This document shows positions 1 to 9,356 of a stretch of DNA of 29,625 nt, piece after piece. The notes under the pieces are model-generated. The model was not told the origin of the DNA. It worked only from the letters and a program-made list of their open reading frames with translations, and ran no database searches. Origin of the DNA: Symbiodinium natans. Its lineage: Eukaryota; Sar; Dinophyceae; Suessiales; Symbiodiniaceae. A program made the position numbers and the translations under genes. The stretch spans positions 246,001 through 275,625 of the forward strand of contig CAJNDS010002796.1 of NCBI GenBank assembly GCA_905221605.1, read 5' to 3'. The stretch's first letter is position 1, and each line of letters starts with the position of its first letter.

Positions 1-1844
1 GTGCGTTTACAGTCTTGAATTGTGCGGAATGCAGGAAAATGACATCAACAATTGGTCATCACTACCTGCAGACGGGCCGAAGTGTCAGCAACGGGAACTG
101 CCATAGAAGACTGAAGACCCGTCTGCGTTGCTCCTGGAACACCCCTCAAACACCCCCACACTTGCTGGGTTTCGGCCAGCTGTGGCACTGGCCTGACCCA
201 GCACGACAAAAAACACGACAAACGAGAGACCGATGGACAATTGCAACGCAAAGACTGCAGTATCTGGACCTTAAGGTTCTTCTCTTTGTTACCACAAAGC
301 ACGAAGTGCGATGATGTGAAACTGTCAGCACCTCCATGTCAACACATAGGTAACTGTGGCTCGTTGACGCAGTTTCATACGCCGTCCCCCGAGAACGAAG
401 TGTACATCGCAGGCAGGATGACCATGACAACCACTGCATGCAACGTGCTTAGTTCATTGCTGCGATTGTGCAGGTGATGGGGCTCAGGTGTGGCGTGGCC
501 ATGTGGAGTCCCTTGATCACGTACTTGTAGGTTGAAGAGACTTCTCAGTTTGTGGATTGCCCAACACATTCAGGTGAGTGAAAAAGCAACTCAGTGCTCA
601 TCAAAGGCTGCTCTACGACAGCCGTGCCTCACTCGATGCTGCGGCCACGCGAGTGGAGCACTTGCGGCAAAAGGCGCAAATGCATTCGCGAAACGCAGAG
701 TTGTCTTGCATTGCAAAGTGTACCATTCTCTCCCGCCGAATTCTTCTTTGAGGCTGAATTCCAAGGCACCAGCCTACGAGTTGAAGACTGGAATGAAGAA
801 CTGGAGGCGGGCTCATGCTTCTAAGAAGAGAGAGAGACACGAGAGACGAAAGCACACTGGTGCTGACACGCTCAGGAGCTTCGAGTCTCCGATGCTTATG
901 GCAATGTTTTTGCTCTTCGGGTGGCATCACCTGCGGCAGCCGCGGCCATCAGCCTTGGAGCTCGACCAGGAACAGAGAACTGCCAGGCGTGAGGTGTATG
1001 GAGTTATGATTGTTCTTTTGGGATGGTGTGGTACTGCACATGACTGCACGGTGCAGCTCAAGGGAGGCTCAAGATTTTAAGAGCTGAGAGTTTAGTGGAG
1101 AGTGCTTTATCTGGGGAGTTGTGGATAGGGGGCTGTGGCTCGCAAGCAGGTCCTGGGCATCGGCTCTGTGACGCTGCAGGCCACAAACACGGGAGAACGC
1201 CGTGACCGGGGGTTTCCAAGTGAGGGTTTGCGGATGTTTGCGGCTTTGCTTGGAAGCGCTCTGCGGGAGTGGACAGGTCCCTCCCGGCACCGCAGAGCGC
1301 GGGGCCAAGTTCTACGCCGAGGTGCGGGCGGTGCATGGGAGAGTTTTTCCTGGAGTGTGTCTGAATGTGTGTGGGTGTGTGTGTACACTTGTACAATGAT
1401 GTGCAGCTTTGACAGTGAAGTTTGGAGTTGCGCTGATGCTGCGTGCTTCGTAGTAGCGGGTAGACCTGGTGTGTCCGGCATGTCCTGGCAATTTGTCGTC
1501 GTTGCATCCTCGGTCAGCTCCTGGGCTTCACTCCGGTTCCAGAGCGGAGCGGGACCTGGGCGTTGCTTGGCGGCCCGCGGTCGGCACAGCGTCTGCGGTT
1601 GGAGGCTCGGAAGACGAATAAGAATTAGTGGGATTCTAAGTCCATGACTCATATGACTCTGTGATTCTGTGGCTCTCTATGCTCTCTATGCTCTTTATGG
1701 CTCTGTATAACTCTGTGACTCTGCGACTCTGTTACCACCGGCGGCTAGGAGGATGCTGGATGCAGCGGGCGTGAGCTACTTCTTGGCATTGGCCATGAGA
1801 GCAAGTGTAAGATTGTGCGTATGCATCGGTGTCCGGTGTCTCAG
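1..1844. other. Non-coding or unresolved, 5' end of window
   Basis: I see no supportable gene here. Several ORFs of 60-180 codons overlap on both strands, but none shows a recognisable motif or a convincing exon structure. The last part probably holds upstream introns or exons of the VOC-like gene that starts to be readable at 1845, because that fragment lacks the N-terminal half of a VOC domain. A CT-rich degenerate repeat lies at 1647-1733. Confidence 0.5.
1647..1733. repeat. Degenerate CTCT(G/A)TG tandem repeat
   Basis: A run of about 9 imperfect copies of an 8-12 nt unit (ctctgtgattctgtgg, gctctctat, gctctgtataa and similar). This is low-complexity DNA with no coding potential. Confidence 0.7.
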
Positions 1845-2375
1845 GCTTGGGGAACACCTGGCCATCTATGTGCGTGACTTTGATGTCTGTTTCGAACGCT
1901 TACGTGAGCGAGGCCTTCTCTCACGTGTAGGGGAAAACAGGGACTGCTGCCTAGCATTGCCTAGCGTTGCCTGATGCGTGTCTCAGGCCTCATTTGGGTG
2001 AACCCTCGTTTTGTGCATCTCGACAAGTCGACCAATCTGGAGGAGGTGCTGGTGCGGCAGCGTAAACGGGGTGCCGTTGATGTCTGATTTCGTTCAGCTT
2101 GACATGTTGTGCGTGTCTTCCTTCATCCCACAGGCGAGGCACTATAACTGTTTCCGCTTCAAAGACATCATCGATCCTTGCCAGCTGTGTATGTGGGCAG
2201 TCGAGTCGAAGTTGTGCTTGCTTGTTTTTTCCCATGTACTGCCGTGTGGCTTGACTTGTGCCCAGAAGTCCAGGATTTGGAAAGTGGCAAGAAGCTTTTC
2301 GAGCTAGAGCATGAGGTTCTGGTCTTGATGTTCGGCCCGCACATGCCCTGCAAATCGACTCAATGCAAGGACAGT
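1845..2375 (+). CDS. VOC/glyoxalase-superfamily-like protein, partial, three exons
   Basis: Three short exons join in phase. Exon a (1845-1912) reads LGEHLAIYVRDFDVCFERLR and ends RERG. Exon b (1987-2075) reads GLIWVNPRFVHLDKST then NLEEVLVRQRKRGA. Exon c (2134-2179) reads ARHYNCFRFKDIIDP. Exon d (2269-2375) reads QDLESGKKLFELEHEV. The pattern (IYVxDFD..F.RLR.RGL, WVNPRF, FRFKDIIDP, SGxxLFELEHEV) is that of a vicinal-oxygen-chelate (glyoxalase/bleomycin-resistance fold) family known from algae and bacteria; these bind a metal, often in small-molecule detoxification. Introns are GC-AG (1913-1986), GT-AG (2076-2133) and GC-AG (2180-2268). A GTAAGT donor follows at 2376, but the exon d frame also stays open to a stop at 2757-2759, so the C-terminus is uncertain. 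The N-terminal half of the domain was not found, so the gene is partial or its upstream exons were missed. The substrate cannot be told. Confidence 0.68.
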
Positions 2376-2759
2376 GTAAGTGTAGGTCGGAGAACTCATG
2401 CGATGCTACCAGGTGCGCTCGACCGGGCACAAAAGCTGCCCTTTGAGAACATAGACACTTCTTCTTGGCCCGAGCAGAAAAAGACTTCCGTGCGATTTCC
2501 GTTCGGTATCAGCGGTTGTGAGGAAAGAGAAGAGCACTTGAGCACAGTCCATGTGCCACAGTTTCCACGATGGCCTGGGAGGATTTTCGATTGGTTCCAC
2601 CATCCGGCCCCGGCGATGCTACTTGACTTTGTTTTTAGTGCGGCATGGGTCGAGCTTGCACAACCAGACTTAGCACTTGAGCTGGCAATCAACTCAGTTG
2701 TTCGCACGAGGCTTTCTCATTTCGGCAGCTTGACACGAGGCCTGGGTTGTTGTTTGTGA
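2376..2759 (+). other. Open extension of the VOC-like last exon
   Basis: The frame of the ELEHEV exon continues without a stop for 128 codons to a TGA at 2757-2759. It has a coding-like stretch ([19 protein letters not shown]). This could be the true 3' coding end of the VOC-like gene, a second domain, or a chance open intron, because a consensus GTAAGT donor sits at its start. I recognise no domain. Confidence 0.3.
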
Positions 2760-2790
2760 TCCGTGAAGCGCAGCGTCTGTGAGAACAATT

Positions 2791-2936
2791 TTATGTACAT
2801 ATATGCATATGTATGCATGTATGTATGTTTGTATATATGTATATGTATATATGTATATATGTATATATATATATATATACATATATATGTATATATATAT
2901 ATATATATAAGTTACAGTATATATATATATATATCT
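2791..2936. repeat. TA/GTATAT microsatellite
   Basis: About 145 nt of alternating (TA)n with interspersed GTATAT, GCATAT and ACATAT units. The tyrosine/isoleucine-rich ORFs on both strands here are artefacts of the repeat. It separates the VOC-like gene from the repeat-rich spacer. Confidence 0.95.
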
Positions 2937-3580
2937 ATCATGGGCCGTCGACGTGGCGAAATCGAAATGTGCCTGTTTATTTGATTTCCAGCTAGCCTGC
3001 AACTGAGGGCCTTTGCCCGAAGGATGCAGGTAGTACAATGTCAGGCCCCTTTCTAAACATACTCGAAGCAGCACACGTGACAGAGATGGAGGTCGGGTTT
3101 CAATGCGTATGAAACTACGATTACACGGTACGGTTCTTGAGGGTTTAGGTTTTAGGAGGGTTCAAGGTTGAGGATCATGCGATGAGATACATGCCTTTGT
3201 GGTAGCATTGCCTTCGGTGCAACTTTCAAAGAGACTCGGGTAGCCATATTGCTCGGTAACAGTTCTGAGCAGTTGATGGCGCCACTTGTGTTCACTGCTC
3301 CATCTGCTAGGGCCAGTTTGCACGGTCCGCATTCTTGAAGTGGACTTCAACGCTGCAGAGGCCACGCTGGAAATCTTGGTAAGATGTGCGTATTGTATGC
3401 CGCAAGCCGTACTTTGTGACATCGGCAGCGCATTTGGAATTTCATGAGTCTTGAGTGATGAAATGCTCCGGCATGTCGACCACACGTCGCTGCTAATGCA
3501 AGGCTTCCTTGCTGGGCTTGACGCCCGGCGTTGGTTTCACCAATCAACCTCGCGGGCAGAAGCTGCTTGCTAGACTGGCT
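2937..3580. other. Spacer, no gene seen
   Basis: No exon with a recognisable motif was found on either strand. A GGGTTTAGGTTTTAGG-like patch at 3139-3172 resembles the degenerate telomere-type sequence seen again near 3771, 8390-8517 and 28505. Confidence 0.45.
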
Positions 3581-3694
3581 ACACTCTCTCTACATATATC
3601 TAGTTTGCAGCTCAGCAAGGGTAGAGTATTCATCGCAGTCACACTCTCTACATCTAGTTTGCAGCTGAGCAAGGGTAGAGGATTCATCGCGGTC
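3581..3694. repeat. 60-bp tandem duplication
   Basis: Copy 1 starts at 3581 (acactctctctacatatatc) and copy 2 at 3641. Both carry tagtttgcagct(c/g)agcaag and a g(t/g)attcatcgc(a/g)gtc end. Copy 2 lacks about 6 nt of the CT/AT start. Non-coding. Confidence 0.85.
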
Positions 3695-3770
3695 GAAAAT
3701 TGGCGCCAATCCGGATCAATTCGGATTCCTTAAACTCTAAGCCCAGCAGGCACGTGGAACCCTTCCCCTC

Positions 3771-3814
3771 AACTCTATATACCCTAGACCCTACACTCTA
3801 TACCCTATACCCTG
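3771..3814. repeat. CCCTA-type telomere-like island
   Basis: Degenerate (actctataccctagaccctac) units directly before the modular repeat element. They resemble interstitial TTTAGGG/CCCTA-type sequence and probably mark a repeat boundary; they are not a true telomere. Confidence 0.6.
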
Positions 3815-3890
3815 TTCGCATGCACGAGTAACACACAAAGTTCGCCTATCTGAAACGTAATTACCCCCCCCCCCCCTCCACCCCACCCCG

Positions 3891-4002
3891 CAAAAGATAG
3901 GATGCGTCGCGCAGTAAATTTGCGCTGCATCCTCTTCATCGAGCACGAAAATGCTGGAATTTACAGCATTTTCGGCGAATGTAACAGCAGATATGCTGGT
4001 TC
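3891..4002. repeat. Module copy 1 (caaaagatagg...)
   Basis: Begins caaaagataggatgcgtcgc and includes gagcacgaaaatgctggaat and cggcgaatgtaacagcagat. It matches 4509-4625 closely apart from substitutions and a short insertion in copy 2. Copy 1 follows a poly-C/CCACCCC tract and copy 2 directly follows an AGT array. Confidence 0.85.
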
Positions 4003-4317
4003 CAAAGGTGCGGACATGGATGCTCTGGCCATTCGCACGCACTGGTAAAACGGACGTAATTTTGGTGCGGACAGAGATGCTGTGGACGTATGATGGCGCG
4101 GACATGGATGCTGTGACCTTTCGCACGCGCGGGCAACAAACATAATTACCCCCCCGCACCCCACCCCCCGCACCCCCCACCCCACCCCCCCACCCCAGGT
4201 CTGAGACCTTCTTCTCAAACGAAGTGCTGCTGCAACGAACAGCATGGCATATTCTTCGGGTTGACGCGTTCATCTTGACGAGTCCAACGGCATCCGTCGC
4301 ACTGGGGGGGGGAATTC

Positions 4318-4508
4318 GTAGTAGTAGTAGTAGTAGTACTAGAATTACTCGTAGTACTAGTAGTACTGCGAGTAGTAAAAGTTGTACTACTAGTAGTACT
4401 AGTAGTACTACGAGTAGTACTACTGTAGCAGTACTACTAGTACTACGAGTAGTGCTACGAGTAGTACTATTAGTACTACTAGTAGTACTACCAGTACTAC
4501 GAGTACTA
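4318..4508. repeat. AGT/ACT array 1
   Basis: About 190 nt of mixed AGT and ACT triplets with many AGTACT and ACTAGT steps. Because AGT and ACT are reverse complements, long stretches can fold back on themselves. It is less regular than array 2. Confidence 0.92.
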
Positions 4509-4625
4509 CAAAAGATAGGATGCATCGCGCAGTTTGCTCGGCATGGTGCGCCTGTCCTCTTCATCAAGCACGAAAATGCTGGAATTTATAGCATTTTCGG
4601 CGACTGTAACAGCAGATATGCTGGT
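4509..4625. repeat. Module copy 2 (caaaagatagg...)
   Basis: Second copy of the module described at 3891-4002, beginning caaaagataggatgcatcgc. It is followed by further ATTTACAGCATTT-like motifs at about 4625 and 4757, so a degraded third unit may extend to about 4900. Confidence 0.82.
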
Positions 4626-4938
4626 ATTTACAGCATTTCCGGCCGCAGAAGACATAAAAGCACAAAAACGCGATCGACAAAATCGAGGCTGAAAATCAGT
4701 GTTTTTTGGAGACGCAAAAAAACCCTAAATTTCTAAAACACATCGAGCGCGAATGGGATTTACAGCATTTTGTCGTCGAAAACGCACTTTTTCTCAAACA
4801 AACCTTTGAAAACGACACTTTTACAGTGCGGTTGTGCACATTTTCAAAAGTCACTGTCAAAAACCCAAGCGAAGCGCGCGTTTTTGAAAAAAAGACCTAA
4901 AAAAATGTGTTTTGTCCGTCGCACCAGGGGGGGCAAAC

Positions 4939-5113
4939 CTACTACTAGTACCAGTAGTACTACTAGTAGTACTACTAGTAGTACTACTAGTAGTACTACT
5001 AGTAGTACTACTAGTAGTACTACCAGTAGCACTACCTAGTAGTACTGGTAGTACTAGTAGTACGAGTACTGCTAGTAGTACTAGTAGTACTCTTAGTAGT
5101 ACTAGCAGTGCTG
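4939..5113. repeat. AGT/ACT array 2 with perfect self-complementary 12-mers
   Basis: The core at 4953-5022 is close to six tandem copies of AGTAGTACTACT, a 12-mer identical to its own reverse complement. The rest to 5113 is a degenerate AGT/ACT mix. The same left flank (tccgtcgcac plus a G run) precedes array 1. Confidence 0.93.
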
Positions 5114-5115
5114 CT

Positions 5116-5468
5116 ATGAACTGTATTGCGCTTGCTTAGCTATGCAGTTCCAGTTGGATGGACGAAGGAATGCAAAGTCAAATTGGCTGGGGACGGAGCC
5201 GCAGGATACGAGTGCTGGCGAACACTTGCATCAGCTTGGTATGCTTATCGAGTTCGTTTCAGTTTTGTTCCTCTCACTGTGAATGTGTCGCTGAGACTTT
5301 AAGTGCCGCCATGGCTGTTGACACACGTATTTTTCTTGTTTTTTTGACTTTTATTGCTAACATTTTTGTAATGTCAGAGGCAGCTGTAGCATGGCCTTAG
5401 TAGCCATCAGTGGCAGTTGCAACAGCAGCGGCAGCGGCAGCGGCGGCGGCGGCGGCAGCGGCGGCAGC
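5116..5468. other. Spacer, no gene seen
   Basis: An 80-codon ORF at 5158-5400 contains one hydrophobic stretch (IFLVFLTFIANIFVM). It has no family match, exon support or neighbour, and I do not call it a gene. Confidence 0.4.
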
Positions 5469-5549
<81 letters not shown>

Positions 5550-5551
5550 TG
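5469..5551. repeat. (AGC)n trinucleotide array
   Basis: About 27 uninterrupted AGC triplets, preceded from about 5427 by GGCAGC/GGC units. It reads as poly-Ser, poly-Gln or poly-Ala on the + strand and poly-Leu, poly-Cys or poly-Ala on the other. No flanking domain supports a coding use. Confidence 0.97.
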
Positions 5552-6609
5552 CTTTGTTTTGATACTCCCTCCGCGATACTGGAGATGTGTTTCATGCTTC
5601 ACGCGTTTTATCGGGACATTCTGTGACCTGCCTTGGATAGAAGTTCACCAGTTGAGCCTGCAGAAGTGAAACCGTGAGAACAGCATTGCATGGCGGTTTG
5701 AGCGTTGGCCAAACACCAGGGTCGCGTGGCTAGTCTGACATCCAGCCCACGCGCGTCGCCATTCAGGCACGTGTCAGTGAATACCATGCGTCACAACATC
5801 TCAAGTTAAGTCGGTCGATGTTGCACAATGTCGCACGCCGTGCATAGCCTGAACCTCATGCACCTGTAGGCCCATGACAGACGTTCCAGCGAGCGGCTCC
5901 CAGATTCCCGTACACCATCGTACAGCCAGTACGCTTTGTTTCTGACTTCGGCGTGTGGTCCTTTGTCATGGATGGGTTAATGCCGCCAAATGTCCTACAT
6001 TCTGCTTTCATTTTTCGCACATGACCAAGGAAGGAGCCTCGACTGTCCCAGTCGGAGTTGGACGCACAGCTGACGCAGGCAACGCAGGCTTTCAACGTGT
6101 CGCCCCGGCCATGTTTTCGAACGAGTTGACACGTGGACCCCTGACCTTACAAGGCTTGTAAAACTCTTGTAACGTCTCTAGTATTGGCTGACATGACAAG
6201 CTGCAGTGCAGCCTGCTCAATGCAGACCCAAGCGCGCATCAGAATGGCAGGAAGTCGCAGGCTGTCGAGCAGAGTGGTCACGCGGTAGTGGCCGGGCGTC
6301 TCAGAGCCTTGGGGGCCCATCTGGCGTCATTCAGTACAATCATGCCCCTGAACAGTTCAGTGAAATTCTTCAGTATCTGCAACCGCCGTGCGCTTGCATT
6401 TCCCCTTGGCACGACCCGCAGGGCTTTGGCACAAAGCCAGCTGGAAGACATCGTAGCTGCTGCTCATTGGCAGTGCCAAGCATGGCCAGAAGCTTGAGTT
6501 CGCAAGCTAGGAAGTACCAGGACCGGTGGCAAGGGTCTGAGCCAGCCATCATGAAGCTCAATGGGGCTTCGCTTTTGTTCTTTCTGCGTGAGGGTAGGAC
6601 ATGAAGAGG
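5552..6609. other. Spacer, no gene resolved
   Basis: ORFs at 5955-6161 and 6206-6604 (+) have somewhat coding-like stretches (GFQRVAPAMFSNELTRG, FSEILQYLQPP). I could not identify a family or a phase-consistent exon chain. They may be exons of an unrecognised gene. Confidence 0.3.
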
Positions 6610-6700
6610 AACAGCAACGATGATAACCAGAACAAGAACAAGAACTAGAACTAGAGCTAGAACTAGAACTAGAATTAGTAATTAGAATTAGCCCTAGAAG
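6610..6700. repeat. (AGAACT/AGAACA)n hexamer array
   Basis: Degenerate tandem agaacaagaacaagaactag-type units, drifting to agaattagtaattag. Simple repeat, non-coding. Confidence 0.85.
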
Positions 6701-6705
6701 AAGAA

Positions 6706-6856
6706 CAAGAACAGCAACAGCAATAGCAACCTCAACAGCGGCAACGGCAACGGCAACAGCAACGGCAACAGCAACGACGGCAACGACGGCAACGGCAACG
6801 ACGGCAACAACGGCAGCGACAGCAACGCGGCAACGGCAACAGCAACAGCATGTGTG
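6706..6856. repeat. (CAACGG/CAACAG)n hexamer array
   Basis: About 150 nt of CAACGG, CAACAG and CAACGA units. The arginine/cysteine- or leucine-rich ORFs on the minus strand are repeat artefacts. Confidence 0.92.
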
Positions 6857-7327
6857 TAGGTAAGTCCCGCGCCTTGGCGGGCAGTGAGGGTAGAAATGCG
6901 AGGTCCTGCCTTGGAGGCAGCAGATGATTCATGCTTTTTACGCATGTCAGGCGTGAAGAGGCCGCCGTAGCAGTCCGCATGTCCTGTGTGCTCGTGGGTC
7001 TTCTTTCTTCATCAGAAAAATCCTGCAAATGTTCCGAGGACCGATGTTGGAACCCTGGCAGTGCGCTAGTTTTTCCCCTCAAAAATCTGAATCTGAACGA
7101 AACAATGAGCCCTCACGAAACGGTGAAAGCCCTACTGCTTACCTCCAGCTTGTGCAGGAATGGCAGGCTCGTTCACAGAAGCTTGTGTTAAGGCTCCGTC
7201 GGAAGGCCGTCCCCTACAATTCGCGAAAGAAGTCTGTTACAGCCTGTTCCGAAGCTGAAACTTAAACAGTTGCACCTGGCGCAGACTACACTGCACAGCC
7301 TGCTGTGAGGCGTAGCAGTTTCAACAT
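6857..7327. other. Spacer, no gene seen
   Basis: Short overlapping ORFs only. No recognisable domain and no coherent exon chain on either strand. Confidence 0.4.
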
Positions 7328-7452
7328 CCACAGCAGCAACAGCAACAACCACAACTACAACTACAACCACAGCCACAAATACAACTACAACCGCAACAGC
7401 AACCACGACAACCACGACAACCACAACAACCACAACAGCCACAACCACAACT
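7328..7452. repeat. (CAACNACAAC)n array
   Basis: Degenerate CAAC/CCACAA repeat, related in composition to the array at 6706. The Asn/His-rich (+) and Val/Gly-Cys-rich (-) ORFs are artefacts. Confidence 0.9.
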
Positions 7453-8212
7453 CCGTGCAAAAACGAATAGCGCGCAGTACGCTGTTTTGCACATATGGGT
7501 TGTGCATCCTGTTTCGTGCATGTTAAATGCAGACTTCATAAGACAACAGAAGCCACGTTGAGCAAACATCAGCAACTATAAGCCGCATATTTCACAGTGG
7601 AGGTCTCGTTGGGCGCCCTCGCGCCGTACGGGTGTCTTTGCGTGAAGAAAGCCAAAGTCGTGGACCCATTCTACCACCATAATCATCCAGAATCCTGGAA
7701 TATCCTGGAGCTTTACTTCCGCATCGCCGCGCCCTCCCTTGCCAACTCCAGGCTCCCGACAAGCCCTCCAATTTCCCGCACTCAGCATCAGCAAGCCATC
7801 AGGCGTGTGACAAGGGCAAGACCACTTCGACAACACTCCAAAAGCGCACCGCGATTCCTCAACGCCAAGCATCCACATGGCCAAAAGCGCACATATGGCA
7901 CCTTGGGTGAGAGCACGCGGAAACATTTAGAGGTGAGAAATGCGCATGCTGCCTCGGCAAGAGCGTCCGGGCCCACAGCAACAACCGAGACAATCATCAA
8001 GAACCAGGCCCCCGTTTCCGTGTCTCGCGCCGTGCGCTCAACATAAGAACCCAACGTGTAAAGACATTTTGGGGAATGAGCAGTCAGCTTTATGCAAGCA
8101 TGTATCCCGTGCGTACGAGCTTGCCTTTTCAGACACGGTTGAAGAATTGTAAGCTGAAGCTCTGTTGCTGCGCCTCCGCAGATTTCCCAAGACATGAGAT
8201 GCATCCGCGCAG
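7453..8212. other. Spacer or intronic DNA, no gene resolved
   Basis: ORFs of about 149 codons on + (7597-8046) and 147 on - (7788-8231) overlap each other. Neither shows a family motif. Part of this stretch may be introns upstream of the acidic exon at 8213. Confidence 0.35.
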
Positions 8213-8347
8213 GAAGTCCCTGGAGACGCAATCACGGACGAGGAGGAGCTGCTTCAAGCATTTGATCTTGCCCTTGCCGAGGCTCGAAGTGTGCCAGACT
8301 GGGATGGTATGTGGTCATCACGCGCTCCGCGCACCCCCCTGGTTTAG
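8213..8347 (+). CDS. Acidic exon of an unrecognised protein (likely 3' exon)
   Basis: After an acceptor (ccgcgcag) the frame reads EVPGDAITDEEELLQAFDLA then LAEARSVPDWDG. It continues to a TAG at 8345-8347. Biased codon choice and an amphipathic acidic helix make this look like real coding sequence. A good GTATGT donor lies at 8307, so the exon may instead end at 8306 in phase 1. It has no ATG and so is not a start exon. No family is recognised and the upstream exons were not found. Confidence 0.45.
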   Translation, partial: EVPGDAITDEEELLQAFDLALAEARSVPDWDGMWSSRAPRTPLV

Positions 8348-8579
8348 GCTTGGGGCAGAGCGTTTGCCCCCTCCTCCGTTGTGCTGTGGTTTGAAGGGTT
8401 CGGGCTCAGCGTTTTAAGGCTTAGGGTTTTAAGGTTGATAGTGTCATGGTCTTGGTGCGCGCCCCTCCTTCTTTGGTGTGGCTGTGGGGCGGTTTGAGAG
8501 ATTAGGGTTTAGGCCTCTAGCCTTTTTATTTGTCGCACTTGGCAGTTACCACGTTGATATGTATTGATGTGTGTTGTTG
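8348..8579. other. Spacer with GGGTTT-rich telomere-like patches
   Basis: Contains repeated ttaaggcttagggttttaag and gattagggtttagg motifs at about 8390-8517. This is the same degenerate TTTAGGG-type sequence as at 3139 and 28505. Confidence 0.5.
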
Positions 8580-8946
8580 ATGGCGAAGGCCGCTGAGAAG
8601 GGAGAGAAAGATCCTGCAGAGGAGCCGAAGGCCCGAGAGTTGGATAATGTGTTTACGTTGTGTTTCCGTTGTGTTCTCCGTTTCGTTGCCGGCCTTTGGG
8701 ACCACTGAGGCATGGTGGCGCTCCGGGCTTTTCATCCTGATCACGGGTGTCGCTGCATTAGCTGCGCTTCTTCTTTTTTCTATGGCTGCTGGCGGAATGC
8801 GCTATTCCAGAGCCTGGCGCGGCACAGGAAGCACAGAGCTGTGCCATGCCAGCAACATCGTACAGTACCATCCGGCTTCTCCCTGCTCGAGCTTTGTTGT
8901 TGCAACGCGGGTTGTTGGCTTCCGTCCTCAACAGAAGAGTGGGCTT
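8580..8946 (+). CDS. Two-exon N-terminus of a single-pass (type II-like) membrane protein
   Basis: ATG at 8580 starts MAKAAEKGEKDPAEEPKARE then LDN, a charged leader. A 61-nt GT-AG intron (8649-8709) then joins in phase to AWWRSGLFILITGVAALAAL and LLFSMAAGG, a clear membrane segment of about 22 residues. Exon 2 stays open for 79 codons and ends exactly in phase 0 at a consensus GTAAGT donor (8947), which supports the model. An N-terminal c. 25-residue charged tail followed by an uncleaved-looking hydrophobic segment fits a type II signal anchor. The GH7 exons begin about 400 nt downstream on the same strand, so this may be the N-terminus of that protein, but no exon was found that links them. 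The second half of exon 2 is also open in another frame, so its 3' part is less certain. Confidence 0.45.
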
Positions 8947-9356
8947 GTAAGTAGGAGATGGCATCCATGAGTCATGATTTCGTCATGTGCTCAGACCTTC
9001 AGCCATGAACTCAGCACGGAGCGTTAACTCAACACGATTAGAACATTTTGGAGAGGGCTCTTTCATGCTTTGAATAGCGAGGAATATTGAGCGAAGCCCA
9101 GGTGGCCAAAGCCAGCGTTTTCGAAACCCTGTGCTGGCGAGCTCCAGGTTGGGGGGATCACTGGGATCATTGGGATCTTTTTGAGAGGCTCCGTGATTCG
9201 TTTCCACTCAGATGCTACTCAGATGTCTTTAGCGGCTCTAACGCTCTGAGTGTTGCGATCGTTCTTACTGTTCATCGGCTGTTGCATCCTATGTGTCCGC
9301 AAGCATTACGAGCCAGTGTTGCTCGGCAAGAGACTGATTCAGAGAACGCTGTGCAG

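Larger units (their letters stand above)
3815..5115. repeat. Modular repeat element with AGT/ACT arrays and duplicated modules
   Basis: A mosaic built of recurring parts. Poly-C runs follow a (c/a)gtaattaccccc or ataattaccccc motif (3864-3876 and 4148 onward). There is a ~110-bp module present twice (3891-4002 and 4509-4625), and two AGT/ACT arrays (4318-4508 and 4939-5113). Both arrays follow the same left flank, tccgtcgcac then a G run (4292-4310 and 4915-4932). The motif ATTTACAGCATTT or a one-base variant recurs near 3958, 4585, 4625 and 4757. Repeats of gcggacatggatgct occur at about 4010 and 4096. I see no transposase, so a non-autonomous or satellite-like element is the most that can be said. 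Serine- or valine-rich ORFs inside it are repeat artefacts. Confidence 0.75.

Noticed and set aside
2694-3074. Tyr/Ile-rich ORFs around the TA tract
   Set aside because: Microsatellite translation.
4224-4736. 170-codon ORF and its minus-strand Ser/Thr/Val-rich partner
   Set aside because: Translation of the AGT/ACT array; composition is wholly explained by the repeat.
4318-5113. AGT/ACT arrays as a CRISPR-like array
   Set aside because: No spacers and a trinucleotide period in an evident eukaryotic genome; simple repeat.
5357-5669. Poly-Leu, poly-Ser, poly-Gln and poly-Cys ORFs
   Set aside because: Artefacts of the AGC array on both strands, with no flanking domain.
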